Below, in pieces: positions 26,435-38,523 of a stretch of DNA of 64,000 nt. Position numbers and translations under genes: made by a program. Under the pieces are notes generated by a model. The model was not told the DNA's origin. It worked only from the letters and a program-made list of their open reading frames with translations, and searched no databases. Position 1 is the stretch's first letter. Every line of letters begins with the position of its first letter. Source of the DNA: Clavelina lepadiformis (lineage: Eukaryota > Chordata > Ascidiacea > Aplousobranchia > Clavelinidae); NCBI RefSeq assembly GCF_947623445.1, contig NC_135245.1:18545501-18609500 (forward strand), written 5' to 3'.

Positions 26435-27612
26435 CTTACCAAGATCACAGAGAATGTCTGTAATATATTTCTGTTGGTGCATTTTTCGCATTGTTTGGAG
26501 TTGCTAAAGTAGTACTTTTCCATACTTGCACAACGTTTCGTTACACTGTTAGTTTTGAGCATGTTTTTTTTAATTCAGAACTGTGTCCTGTTTTAGACTG
26601 TGTAACATTTTGGTGTAGTTTCATTTTTACGTTTATTTCATGTTCCCAGTTTTTACATTTCACTGTATTTTTGCACAACTGTTTCATATTATTTTGTGCC
26701 ATTAAACAACAAAATAGGGATCTAGAGCAGAAGTGCACAACCACAGAATGCCTTTGTATGCTAGACCCCAGCTACTCAAATTGTGACGTCATTTGGTTGT
26801 GCACTTCTGCACTAGACCCCAAAATAGATTACAAGATGAATAGCTACAAGATACTTAATTGGAGCAGTGATGTGAGCATAATATAAGTATGGCACAATTC
26901 ACTAGAACATGAGTTCTTAACCTGAGATCAATCTCATTTATGCAAGGGTTAAAGTAGTTAAACAATTTGTCAAATTATTTTGCAATTTGGACAATTATTG
27001 CACAAATTATCAAGGAACTGATTTTCCTTTATTTTAAGTTAATGCATTGTCTCCTGTTTCATTATTTTGGATTTAACCTAATTTTACCAACATGGTACAG
27101 TATTCTGAGGATAAAATGGTTGGGATTCACGACTACCCACTAAAAATCTGTTTGGTTGGTTTCAGTTTGCTGTCAAAGGTCGTGTCGGGGAGAGGAACAG
27201 GGATAAGTAATATGTTAAGAACTCCTGTGCTAGGACTACAGAACATATATGATAAGATAAATATAATTGCATCCACAAGAGAACACACCATGAAATAGCC
27301 CAAACTAATCATGAACTGAAGATAGGATCAACTCAGAAATTTAACTCAATTCAATGGGAATGTTTTGTTGGACTGATGGTTTCAAAGGCCGCTGCTTGTT
27401 TTTGAATGAACTGTGATTATGTTCCAAACGGTCAAAAAGCTACAGAAAAAAGAACTCTACCACATTTATATGAAGGTTTTACTGCCACCTTTCAATAGAA
27501 ATATAAAGAAATATACTCAATTCGAATTCTTTGCATACTGTCATAGTATTGCTCTGACAAAACATTTCATATGAAATAGGACTTGGGTCTGCAGCTCTGC
27601 GCTAATCCTACG
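26435..27612. other. Convergent intergenic region BIVM/MEA1
   Basis: Holds the 3' regions of the two convergent genes and MITE copy C. Several 60-130-codon open frames overlap in conflicting directions and show no family resemblance; I do not support any of them as genes. Confidence 0.5.
26725..26812 (+). mobile_element. 88-bp mariner-like MITE (family M1), copy C
   Basis: Ends GAGCAGAAGTGCACAACCA and, inverted, GTGCAGAAGTGCACAACCA; flanked by TA on both sides; exactly 88 bp, as in copy A. The interior CTCAAATTGTGACGTCATTT matches copy B. Confidence 0.78.
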
Positions 27613-29788
27613 TCAAGAAGGAGGTTGTTCCATTTGAGTGGATGATGAGGCAAAATCAGTCTCAATGTCGCCACCAGTTATCGTTTTTCTCACCACTTCA
27701 TTCCATGCGCTGTTGGAGATCTCTTTTGCCCAAGGGGGAATCGAGGAAACTGACAACTTGACATGCTTCATCGCATCTTTCACAAGATCTAAAAGATACT
27801 AATTGATTGATTAACCATAAATTAACAATAATTACCCTCGCCGAGGAATTAAGCTTTCATCGGCGTTCAAATATCTGTTTCTTGGAAACTATTGATTTCA
27901 AAAGGATATGAATGGGTCTAGGTTGATCAAATTTGGTGCTTTTCTAGTTTAACAATAAAACATCACTAACTGTAATGTTAAGAGAATCATTTACCAGAAT
28001 CCACTTTTAATTCCCTCGGTTGCTCCTCTTTGTAAGTTGGCGGAAGTTCTTCTTCATCCGAGCTGAGGTCCACTGGGTCCGACAATGCGCTGGGTATTGG
28101 TTGGTATCTAATATAGTTAACAGAATTTACTCACAGGTATATGTACCTGAAGCAGCTAAAAACAAAAGTCAGTGAGGTTCAGCTAAGCAAGTCAAATATT
28201 TTACAGCATATATCAACATATAAGATGGAAGTTGATTTAGTAAACCAAACTGTTGTAATTACTACAACTACAGGAAAGATATTCATAATACTACTTTATT
28301 AGAAATAAAAAAAATTTCGCTTCACTCTGAAAATGGACTATTGAAAAGTACGAAACACTTTAGTGTTTTTGTGTGTAATAAAGTAGTAATATGGATATCC
28401 CTGCTATAGTTGTATTAATGTTGTAATTTAGCAAATATCAAATAATTGTGTAAACAATATTTATTAAACGTGTAGAAACCTTTCCTAATCGCAAAAAAAT
28501 GATTTTAGTTATATGAATTTGATGTAAACCAAGAGATGAAGTCATTCTCAATGCACTGGAGACACATGAGTGTATGTGCATTTTGGGTGGTGGTACGTTG
28601 CACCAACAATCAGTGTTAAACTTTAGAGCAGTGATTCTCAAACTGGGGTCCACGGTCCTTCAGGGGTTTACGAAGCAATGTTCTGGGACCGCGAAACGCC
28701 TTCTTAAACGAACTATGGACATGGTTGAAATATCCCAGAAGGTAAAGTTCATTATTTTTATGTTGCAAAACGTCTGAAGACAATACAGCGACAGTGCCTG
28801 CAGTTGTATCACATACTGTGGTAATAACGTCATGATAGCACCGTGGCCGTTTTTTCGTGGAAAACAAATTTGCTGCACAGCGGGAGTTTTTGCAGCCTCC
28901 AGTCCGTGTCTCAAGCAAGGAAAACTGCAATTTGCTACTACCCTAAAGCTGTACGCTTCATTGTGTTTGGTTATTATGATGTGATAACCTTTGTTATCCT
29001 ATAATATGTCACCAGATGTGTAGGTCTTTAACTTATCGTTGGTAATCTGCTTAGTTAGACATGTTTCAGTGTTTAAATTAGGTGAGATTTATTTTTGCTG
29101 AGCTACAGTTCAGTTTTATTCCAGCGTAGGTAAACAAGTTTTTGTTCAAATTTGCCTTAATTTGTGGTGGAACGTGAGTCATTGAAAAATTTCTATTTAA
29201 TTGTGGTTAAATGCAATCATTCAATTAAGCAAATTCATTCAGGAATTATTTTTAGAAACCTTCACAAATTAACGAGTGTTATAAAAAATTCCATCTATAT
29301 ATATTCTATAACATTTATAGATGGGAAGTATAAGACCTGAATTTGTGGTAGAATCAGAGTATTGTTATTGAAAAAACAAAAATAAATTGGTTAGTTTCCT
29401 TGTTTAGTTACACTGGAAGTGTGCTATTACACAGCTAATGGACACAGTTCGACCAATTCAATCTATAAATCCATTGGACATTGAGTGCACAGAAGCTCTT
29501 TCCAAGTTGTTAAATTTCAAAATTATGCACCTAAAATGTACCACTGTAGCTCACGAAAAACAGTATTTAGTGTGCCCATGCCAAACTCTACAGTCTGGCT
29601 GAATAATAACATGTGACATAACAAAATGTTGTAACAAACCCATTGTTTTCAGGATTATCATCTAAATCATCATCATTGTCTTCATCAGTACTGATGGCAG
29701 CCACGTGAACTTGATTCATTTGTTCTCTTAAGTCTTCCTCTTCTTTAGACGCTTCAGGTTCCGGAACAAGTGAGCCCAATAAAGGCAT
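27613..29788 (-). CDS. MEA1: Male-enhanced antigen 1 (MEA1) homologue
   Basis: Three minus-strand exons join in frame: 29788-29640, 28107-27995 and 27788-27613 (phases 2 and 1), giving 145 residues against about 175-185 in human. The N-terminus is acidic (MPLLGSLVPEPEASKEEEDL, then DEDNDDDLDDNPENNG). Exon 2 opens with YQPIPSALSDPVDLSS, matching the GYxYQPL motif of MEA1. Exon 3 carries DLVKDAMKHVKLSVSSIPPW and AKEISNSAWNEVVRKTI, matching the conserved C-terminal ELVKxxM..[21 protein letters not shown] block. MEA1 is a small, widely conserved acidic protein of unclear molecular role. The stop TGA lies at 27615-27613. The first intron (about 1.5 kb) contains a hAT-like end near 28,629. The donors are GTTTGT and GTAAAT; the first is weak but gives the only phase-compatible join. 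Confidence 0.85.
28629..28700 (+). mobile_element. hAT-like terminal fragment in MEA1 intron 1
   Basis: CAGTGATTCTCAAACTGGGG followed by TCCACGGTCC is a classic hAT terminal sequence. I could not locate the matching inverted end, so only the left terminus is claimed. Confidence 0.4.
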
Positions 29789-31164
29789 TTTGTAAATTTT
29801 TTATTATGTTTTAAATCCAAATTTACTAGTAAAATCTAGATGTATAATTTGCACTTATTAACAATTTTACTTAAAGTCGAAATAAATCATTAGGTATCTT
29901 TTTCATTTTTTAAAAAAGATGTAGGATTTCTAAACATAAATCCTGGTTCTAAACTACAAAGTTAACTGGAATGCGTGCAGTTATATATCTAGAAAGAAAA
30001 ATGGAAGCTGAAAATAGGTAATCAAGCAGGGGATTACCCTTGAAGTAAAATACTTTGATTAAAAAACATAAATATCAAATTATTCAACTTATGTTACATT
30101 ACTACATCATATGAATACATAAGAATGCCATAGCTGAAATAGATACACTCATAAGTTGTGATCGCGATAAACGACTTGCATTTATGAAAAGATGTAGTTA
30201 CTAAATTGCTACTAAATAAAGACAGGTTTATGCCACGAAGCTCTACACTACGCTACACTACGTTTTTAAAGCCAGAATTTCAACTAAGGCCACTCCAAAA
30301 AGACGACTTTATTGAAAGTAAACGGAACCCTTACATGTTGACATTGATTTGTTAATTGTTGGCCCATGTTAATTGTTCTCCGAGTTTCTAGATAAATGAA
30401 ATACCCAGTGAGGTTATGTTGGCTGATAGCGGTACTACAAGTTGTGTCAAAGGTTGATTTTTCACACAGACTGGTTACGTATATTGTTTGCTGTCTGGAG
30501 CGAGTAATCATAAAAGCACTGAAATAAAAAGTTTGAATTTCAATGTATTCAAAGTTTTATTCTCAGCGAATTAACGAGCAACCTTTACCACCAGCACCGC
30601 CGCAGGGTAGAGCTAAATATCCGCTTTGGTTCTATTTAATGGTATCGTTGGTTCTATTCTATTTAAGCCTAAAAGAGAAGGCGAGCAAGTATATTTGCGA
30701 ATAAAAGATTGTGCGAATTATCTTGCTGCTTTTACTTTGTTTAGTTTTTCAAGTTTCAACAGTTACATAATGTCGTTTTGTCGTTTTGTCGTTTGCAGCA
30801 TTTCACAAACGAACTTTGTAAATGGATGTTCGGTTCATAATTTAGAATCTCCGAAAATACGTGAATTGGCCCAAGCTGAGCTTGCAAACACCGCATCACG
30901 TAATTTAACATTTGAACTTAAAAAATGTCGTAAATAATACAGGCAAGCGTTTACTGAAATATTTTTTCGGTCGCAATGAGTAAACAACTTCAGCAAATTT
31001 TTCCATATCAAGTTGTCCACTTAAAATACGAACAAAGTTTAATAATTTCCGACATTGGCCTGCAATGCTTGACATCTGGGAGATGTAACAACTACAAATG
31101 TTTACAATGGACCGGTTTGATTCTACGTGACCTTCTGTTTATGCTTCCTTTACTTTAAATAAGA

Positions 31165-31210
31165 ATGTTGAAATTGAAAAATTGAAATTGTTGAAATTGA
31201 AAAATTGAAA
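31165..31210. repeat. TTGAAATTGAAAAA tandem simple repeat
   Basis: The unit TTGAAATTGAAAAATTGAAA is repeated about twice with small changes. Purely local expansion, no other feature. Confidence 0.6.
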
Positions 31211-31649
31211 ATACCTTAAGGTCGCGGTCTCTTAAAATTTCTTAGCGGTCGCCTATTAGTTAAACCTTTAAAAAACTTGAATACCGCATTGGTTTAAAAA
31301 ACATTTTGTAATTTTAATGTGGTTTTTGGTTACTACCTGGATTGGAAAATGACCTTTGAAATCCGGCCTCGCAATTGACGTCGAAGCATTTTATCAGGAA
31401 TATTTAACTCAGAATGTATTCTAAGCCGTGACATCATTGACAGACGAATTTCGTTGAGTTATTTTTGCAGACGTTTTGCAGGCATTGATTTACAATAAAT
31501 TCGTTGGCTCTTGATCACTGTAAGAAGCAATAGTAACTGACGGAATGCGCCTTGGGATTGCCACTTAGCTGATTTCTTGGACACTTTTGACAGCGTTGTG
31601 ATCTTTCACGTCATCACATCTGACGTGATCGTTGGGAAGGGCATAACCT

Positions 31650-32590
31650 GCCACCACCAGGCAACCTATATAGTTAAAACGGAAGTGACGCAGCGAGGGT
31701 ATTTTAAAAAGCGCAGCTAATTCACCAAACAGTAAAACGGGAAATAACCTATGTAAGAGCACATCATTTCTTCAGTAAAAGAAAAGGTTACGTGACTGCT
31801 ACAGTAGGCTTTATACTTATAGGTATCAAATGATAAACAGAGATGAGGTCAGATAATAAAAACGCAAAGCTTAGATATACGTCGACTGTTTCGGTCTCTT
31901 TGCTCGTTCAGTTGCGACGTTTATTGGATTTTCTTGTTTATAGTCAACGTGGGAGAGACGCCGTTTCGCGGAATGCTAGCAAGCATTATTTAAAAACAGC
32001 AGGGCGAGTTAAGCAATTGCTTCAGGATTACGTTTGTTTTAAATCTTGTACTTCGAGAATATGCTGGTCCAAAGCAGTCACATCGCTCGCATTGGCCTAA
32101 TGCCGACTCAGAGTGATGTGTTTATATAAAGGCCAAATCATGCCAGAAAAAGGTCGTTGGAGGTATGACGAATCTTTGAGGAATTGGTTTTCCAAAAAAC
32201 AGTTTGAGCACAGAAGTTTTGTTATGCGTTGTTTGTATATGATTTAAAACTTATTTTTAAAAGAACTAACCTACGAATGCTTGCGAAGTTTTATAAAACT
32301 GGTATAAATTGATAGTTAAATTCCCGCGTGAAGATCGGGCAAAAAGGCAATTCATTTGTTATTCGGCATAATGTGCAACCACCAGCCAACCTATATAGTT
32401 GACGCAAAGAGGGTATTTTAAAATGCGCAGTCCATTCATCAAACAGTAAAATGCGAGGTAATCTATGAACATGAAAAGTGTGCCGCGATGTTTGAAGTTG
32501 TACTAAACTGGTATAAACTGGTAGTTAAATTCCCGCGTGAAGATCGGCCACAGAGGCAATTCATCTGTCATTCTGCCATGTAAAAGATTT
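31650..32590 (+). repeat. Imperfect segmental duplications
   Basis: A block with CAACCTATATAGTT, GAGGGTATTTTAAAA, GCGCAG and CAAACAGTAAAA occurs near 31,655-31,755 and again near 32,385-32,470. A second block with AACTGGTATAAA followed by TAGTTAAATTCCCGCGTGAA and AGGCAATTCAT occurs at about 32,295-32,370 and 32,508-32,572. The second pair is about 210 bp apart, which implies a local tandem duplication after the first block had spread. No coding function is visible. Confidence 0.65.
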
Positions 32591-33414
32591 TTATCAATTG
32601 CATAAATTTTTGAAAACCTTTTTGTGATTTTTCTCAAAGCGAGACTCGAGATCAATCAAACCACCAATCATTTCATCTTGGCATTAATAATCTATGATGT
32701 CATAAAGCTCCATTTTGTCGGTAAGTGGCTTCGATTTGGAAGAGATTTATTCCCTTTTTTCAATCATTGTAAATGTATCGCAGTTTTAGGGATGTGCCAC
32801 GAGAAAGATTACTCGGGTTCGGTTTCTGGTTTGCCGAATCTATTCGTAGCCTATATCGACATTAAAAGATAAGATTTCGACAAAAATTGCCAAATCTTTC
32901 TTGTAATATGACGTAGCCTACTCGCTAAACAAAGAGCTTTGTTTAAAAAAATATGGTTCACACAACGATCGAAATAGCAAAACCATTAGGAATATGATCT
33001 TCACTACGTGAGCAACGTTTACTTTATACTTTAAAGCTTCACCGAAAAGCTAAACCATCATATCTTACCAAGTCGATAAATTTATATAAAAAATATTAAA
33101 TTCGTGTTCGCCATTGTCAGGATACTTGTTTTCGCCGATTCTGTTTGAACTACAGTTGTTATCTTTAATCGGTCTAATAGGCATTGGCACATTTATTGGT
33201 ACAAAACTCCATGTTGCTTTTTATTCGGAACAAACGAATCCATACCAGTCTTTAATTTAATTAACAATGGAAATCCTTGTAAGTAAAAGCAATTATATAA
33301 TCAATTATCGGGCTGCAACAGATCGTATTGGAGTTGAATTTTTGTAAAAGGTGAATGGACAATCATATGTTCAGACGATTCGGTCTAAATTAATTAGAGT
33401 GACTATATTTCATC

Positions 33415-33660
33415 AAAAGTATAGGTCACGCAGCCCATAGATAAAGATACGCGGCTAGGTTAGTAGAGTTGTTATATGCAAAAACTTGATTTTAGTTATT
33501 TAGCGTTTAATTGGAAGGAACATTTGGAATAGGTTTAAGTTTAGGTTTGGGATAGCTTTTTTATAACATTTGCGTTAGGTTGACAAAAACTGTGAAAAAA
33601 GTTTTAAACCTACGATTTTTTTTTCGATGAAAAAGCGGCAGCAAAATTTAATTGATATTT
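33415..33660 (+). repeat. Dispersed repeat family R1, copy 2
   Basis: Same block order as the copy at 30-300: CACGCAGCCCATAGATAAAG, GGCTAGGTTAG, ATATGCAAAAACTTG, TATAACATTTGCGTTAGGTT and a GATGAAAAAGCGGCAGC end. Moderately diverged from copies 1 and 3. Confidence 0.55.
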
Positions 33661-35559
33661 TCAGCACAAAGTAAGCATTTTCAATATCGTAGTTCGTACG
33701 GTAAAGCACTGTTATTAGATGTTAGTAAAACAAATTACAGTAATTGCACCTAAGACTTTTCCGAAATTAATGTCAGCGTTCCTTCTCGACTATAAATGCC
33801 AACATTGAACAATTTGTGCGTTTTGGATCGATTTTATCATCAAGACTTTGGCGGTTGGATGCTTTTAACGACGATTGTGATAAGTTCAACATTGCATCCG
33901 GGTTGTATCGAGGATAGTTGGTTGTACTGAGTTTTCTCAAAGGACAGATTAAGTTTTCTTACATGGCCTGTGCTATAAGATGGAAGGGACTAAATAGATG
34001 AGATGAATTCTGGTGTAATTCCTTTTTCAGATTTTTTTCAGTGATATTGCAAATGTATGCAAATTTAATATGGCTCCTAAAATTTGATTGACATTTTTAA
34101 TATATCAGCGCATATGCATATGCAGAACCTCAGTTATTTTTAATGTTTCCATTCATAAATATTTTATAAACGTTTGCCAGAAGAGCTTTAATTGTTATTC
34201 AGAACCTCATTGTGTGACGTATTATGGCAAAGGTGGTTTGAAAATGATCTAATACTGAATTTTATTCAATTAAGTACACATTTTCCGAGCTTTTATGCTT
34301 TATTATAGCTTTATTATCTTTATCACTTTCCCACCATTTATTCTAATTGTAGTTGAAAGGGGGAATTCCTTTACGATATTTGGCAATTTTGATATTTGAC
34401 GTGGACTGTTTTCTAGATTTTTATTTTTATTTTGGGGTTTGATAGGATTTGTTTCAAAATTTTGCCACAAATGCCTTTTTGATTTTTAGCACCAACAGCT
34501 TCTTATATGCAAGGATATGGAGAGATGGCATTAACTGCGTGGTTTTAAAGTAATAGCGTGCTCTGGAGTGAACTATTGATCCAGCTGCACTTTCCATCTT
34601 TAATTACAAGACGTAAAAAGCGTTATTAAGATAAACTATGCGTTGAACTTGACCAAAATGCAATTAATAACCGCCTTTATACAAACGAATAAGAACTGTT
34701 CACCAGTTTAATGTCTTACCGGTAGGTACGGTTGTTAGTTTTATGAAATCTCGAAAGTAATCCTTATTTATTCCCTTAAATCAATTGGATTTTTTAATTA
34801 AAACTCCACCGTAGTTGCTGCAGATCTTTGCCATTATGCAGAATAAATGTCGAAGTAAAAGTTATCTATTCTTTTGTTATTAGTTGAATTTGGAAGAACA
34901 TTTAATATTATACCAACTGCAAATACGTTTCACAAACCGCTTGAAACGTCAACTTATAAAGCCTATATAAGTATATATCGTATAACTTGGGTTACTATAG
35001 ACAATTCAAATTTTTATTTTATTTCAGATTTTCCGTAAAAACGTTCTTAACTAAACTTTTGACAGAAAAATGAAATTGAATCTTTAAACTAAAATTTAAA
35101 GCGTATTTGCGACTGTTTTTGGCTGCAGCTGCAGTTTATTTCAGGGATAGCCCTAACATATGTAAATAAAGACGGTCGATTTTAAATCATTTGTTTGTTG
35201 TCAGTTATTTTCCAAACTCATTCGCTGTGCTGTCTCTTCATTTAAATTTATGAACAGACGAAGATGAATTTTTAATAAATTTGTTAGTTTTCTGCAACAG
35301 CGTCACATTAATATTCAAAGCACACTTGCTTATTACTTTGTTTCCTTTACTTGCAAAACCCTAATTCTTCTATCAAGAAAAGTCACAATCAAGTACAGTA
35401 TATATGTAAGAGCGGAATCCAGATAAAAAGTCACAAAAAAAATTAACTAACACTACGTCAAAGGCAAAAACTGACAGCAAAAATAAAGCGAAGATAAAAG
35501 TCTCATAACAAAGCGTCAGGTAGTTGCGCTGAGACGTTTGATTACAACAGGTTAGCAGA

Positions 35560-35830
35560 CCCCTCTGCGTATGGTTTGTTAATGTTACTATGACTTACAA
35601 AAATTTATGATTTGTGGTTTTGTTCTTTTCATCTTAGGATCTGAAAAGCGTTAGAAAGACATAGACATAGACAAAGCGTTAGAAAGTAGTGCTAAGATGA
35701 TTGCTCACAGCTGGAGTGAGCAATCTTTTCGTCTTATGGCTGTCCAACCGGTTAGCAGACAGCTTTGTATATGGTTTGTTAATGTTACTATGACTAGTCT
35801 TACAAAAATGTAACTATAATTTGCAAACGG
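35560..35830 (+). repeat. Direct repeats around GGTTAGCAGAC
   Basis: GGTTAGCAGACCCCTCTGCG + TATGGTTTGTTAATGTTACT at about 35,550 recurs at about 35,750 as GGTTAGCAGACAGCTTTGTA + TATGGTTTGTTAATGTTACT. Between them is a short AAAGCGTTAGAAAG / AGACATAGACATAGAC duplication. A related fragment, GATTTGTGGTTTTGTTCTTT, occurs near 35,610 and 36,437. Confidence 0.55.
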
Positions 35831-36786
35831 TATGTAAACAAACAATATGTATGATTGATGAATAGAATTGCATCAAACGTATTATTATTATTATACAACA
35901 AGTACGGACAGGACACCCAATCTGCTTTCCACCAGAATTTTCATTAATTTAGTAATATTACAAGTAAAAAAGGTTTGGTTGTTAATAGAGTACTGATGAG
36001 TGGAAGGGGTTTATAAAAATAGCTGGATGTATTTAACTACAGCTCGGCATTGTCGAACCTCCCATCAATTTGGTTCACGTATAATTCCTTATGAGAAGGC
36101 AAGACACAATTCTGTGATTTTCTTACCATCCAACATGTATAAGTTGCACCTTTCGTTTCCGGGAATGTTTCTTTGTCAAATTGTAGCTGGCTGCAATAGT
36201 GGCCTTTTTGTCTGTGACTTTTTCATCAGTCATAGTACGAGGGATGTCCTCGCGCTTGCCGAAAATCCAAATAATTAACCGATGTTTATTTGAAAACTGA
36301 AGTTATCATTATTTTGTATACAAGCTACACGGGGGCAAATACGCATTAGCAAAGATTATTTCGTGTAACATACGATGATAAGAAATGAAAGTGTAGCTAT
36401 CTGCTGTTGACGACTTAATGTATCCTCTGATAAGCCGATTTGTGGTTTTGTTCTTTCCTACCTCATGATCCGTCAATGTGGTCGCAAATTTGGCATAAAT
36501 TCTCGAAGCGTTTAGCCTACAGCGCAATAAAATCGGTTTCAAATGTTTTTAAAATGTCGAGAGGTAAAGCCAAATTTAGCAACGAGTGATATTGCCGAAA
36601 TGATATTACAAACAATATTGTTATTGTCGTCATCAACACTTGTTCGCCTGAGGATTGCAACATAAGGATAAACAGTATCATTGTTTTACAATAGTCGTTC
36701 GTCGTTGCTTCAAGTTCAGAAACAGTTTCAAACCGAACGGAACTTCGACTAGCTGTGGTTTGAACGTAAATGTGTAAAATTTAACC

Positions 36787-36853
36787 CAGGATTTCTTAAC
36801 CTTTTCAATGCTGTGTTGTGGTTCACGGCCTATCTGTAGGTTAAGAATCCTTG
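36787..36853. mobile_element. 67-bp hAT-like palindromic MITE
   Basis: CAGGATTTCTTAACCT at the left and AGGTTAAGAATCCTTG at the right are near-perfect inverted repeats of hAT type. No matching 8-bp flanks are visible, so the insertion is old or the ends are slightly wrong. It sits about 140 bp upstream of the GPCR start at 36,995. Confidence 0.5.
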
Positions 36854-36994
36854 AGCAATATTATTGACAAAAGGTGCGTTTGGATAATATTAGTTGGTTT
36901 TTAGTTTATTTAGTCTCTTATGTAATTACTTTTCAAACGCAGGAGTTTGTGTTGCTGTGGATATATTTAATCTAGTATATCTCTTAGTTTTAAG

Positions 36995-38333
36995 ATGGAA
37001 ACAGGGATTTTGGTTCCAGTTATACTTTTTATCATCTTTTCGGTCGGAGTGCCTGGAAATGCTATTGTCCTGTATGTCCTCGTTCAACAAAGGCGCACTT
37101 GGACAGTGTCCACTCATTATCTTATCAACTTGGTCATTGCCGATCTTCTTTTTGTTCTGACGACGCCTCTCTGGGGTCACTACTACCTGAGCAAGTTTGA
37201 TTGGGTTTTCGGTGCCGGGTTATGCAAATTGTCTGCCGCCATAACCAGTATCAACATGTATGGGAGTGTATTCTTTTTAACTGCTATGGCTGTCGACCGC
37301 TGGATGGCGGTGGTGCATGCGATTGATTGGGCCCACTACCGTAAACACCAGTGGGCGCGCTGGGCCTGCTTTGCAATCTGGTGCGCAGCTGTTGTTCTTT
37401 CAATCCCAAGATTTCTTTATCAAATCTTGAGAGTAGTACCTGTGCAGGCACCGACCTTTAACAAAAACTATTCCACTCCTTTGTTATTGTCCAATACTTT
37501 CGGTGTTAACGGAAGTTCCATCGATGCAACAAGCTTCGGTGTGAACCCCACTCAGAAACAAGATGCCGAGTCGGTAATTAGAACTTACTGTACATTTTAC
37601 ATTCCGAGTGGAGAAACCAAAGCGTTAAAAGCTGGTTTTATTGAACTCTTACACGCTTTAATTGGGTTTGTCATTCCCATGGTCATAATATGCTTTTGTT
37701 ACGCAAGAATCCTCATTACTGTAAAATCAAAACTGATTAGCAAAAATGTGAAGAAAGATAGGATTTCTAAGCTGGCAGCTCTCATCATAATGGCCTTCTT
37801 TATATGTTGGCTCCCGTCTCAAGTGATGAAGATTTATTCGGCGTTGGGTGGTTGGTGGAGAGCGTTTTCTTTTGATAAAACCACATACCATATAGTTTAC
37901 CCATACACGCTCTGTCTGGCTTGGATAAACAGTTGTATAAATCCGCTCATCTATGTGTTAACGACCAAAACTTTTCATGATTTTGTGAACAAACACTGCT
38001 GCACAGGGTGCAACAAATCTGCTCGAAAATACGTGCTAAGATGGACCCGTGTGGGGCGCCAGGAAACAATCAATTCAGAAGAAGGGGGCAATAACCAGCA
38101 AGGAACACATCTTGTTGAAATACACACTGTGAGCGAAGTCTCATTATTGCCTAAAAGTTTTTTAAATGTAACTATGGCAACATTTGTTATGTAACAAATT
38201 GCCAATTAAAGAAGTTTTCTTTATGGCGAGTAATGAATCCGGGATTTTGTTTCAGAAAGAAGAAGTCAGCAAAAACGTCTCAGACGAAAGATTTGAGAAA
38301 AAGAAGAGAGACGAAAGCACTGCCAGGCTTTGA
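36995..38333 (+). CDS. Class A GPCR, RXFP3/RXFP4 (relaxin-3 receptor)-like, paralogue 1
   Basis: Seven-transmembrane peptide-type receptor. Exon 1 is 36995-38128 (378 codons). A strong donor (ACT|GTGAGC) and acceptor (TTTTGTTTCAG) add a 25-residue tail exon, 38256-38333, giving 403 residues; without splicing the frame runs to 38194 (399). Markers: GN in TM1, D50 in TM2, Cys77, then CKLSAAITSINMYGSVFFLT with DRW (101-103), FFICWLPSQ in TM6 and CLAWINSCINPLIY in TM7. TM3, TM6 and TM7 resemble RXFP3 (SMNMYASVFFLTAMS, CWLPNQ, CLAHSNSCLNP), but angiotensin/apelin-type receptors are an alternative. TM1 starts about five residues after the Met, so a first exon may be missing: TTAGTTTTAAG just before the ATG could be an acceptor, and an in-frame TAA lies at 36968. 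The long second extracellular loop has NYS and NGS sequons. Confidence 0.85.
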
Positions 38334-38523
38334 TATTGCTTCTTCGTTGACCACAAAAAGACGCATTTAAATCTACATTCGTTCGATGTGTTCAGTTCCA
38401 TCTGTTTTGTGCATGTTGTGTTATATTGCTTATATATTGCCTACATGTGTCGTGTTCATTGTATAAGTTTGCTTATTGTTTGATATGCCGGCTCCGATCC
38501 TGTATCTAGGCTAGAGCTTAGAT

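Larger units (their letters stand above)
29789..36994. other. Repeat-rich intergenic region
   Basis: About 7 kb with no supported gene. It contains a GAAATTGAAAAATT-type simple repeat near 31,165-31,210, imperfect duplications at 31,650-32,590, repeat R1 copy 2, a pair of direct repeats near 35,560-35,830 and a short hAT-like palindromic element at 36,787-36,853. The region may also hold the promoter and first exon of the GPCR that starts at 36,995. Confidence 0.5.

Noticed and set aside
26491-26886. 131-codon plus-strand frame downstream of BIVM
   Set aside because: It is Cys/Phe-rich, as chance frames in T-rich DNA are, and runs through MITE copy C; not a gene.
28616-28930. 104-codon minus-strand frame in MEA1 intron 1
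   Set aside because: Overlaps a hAT-like terminal sequence and has no coding resemblance.
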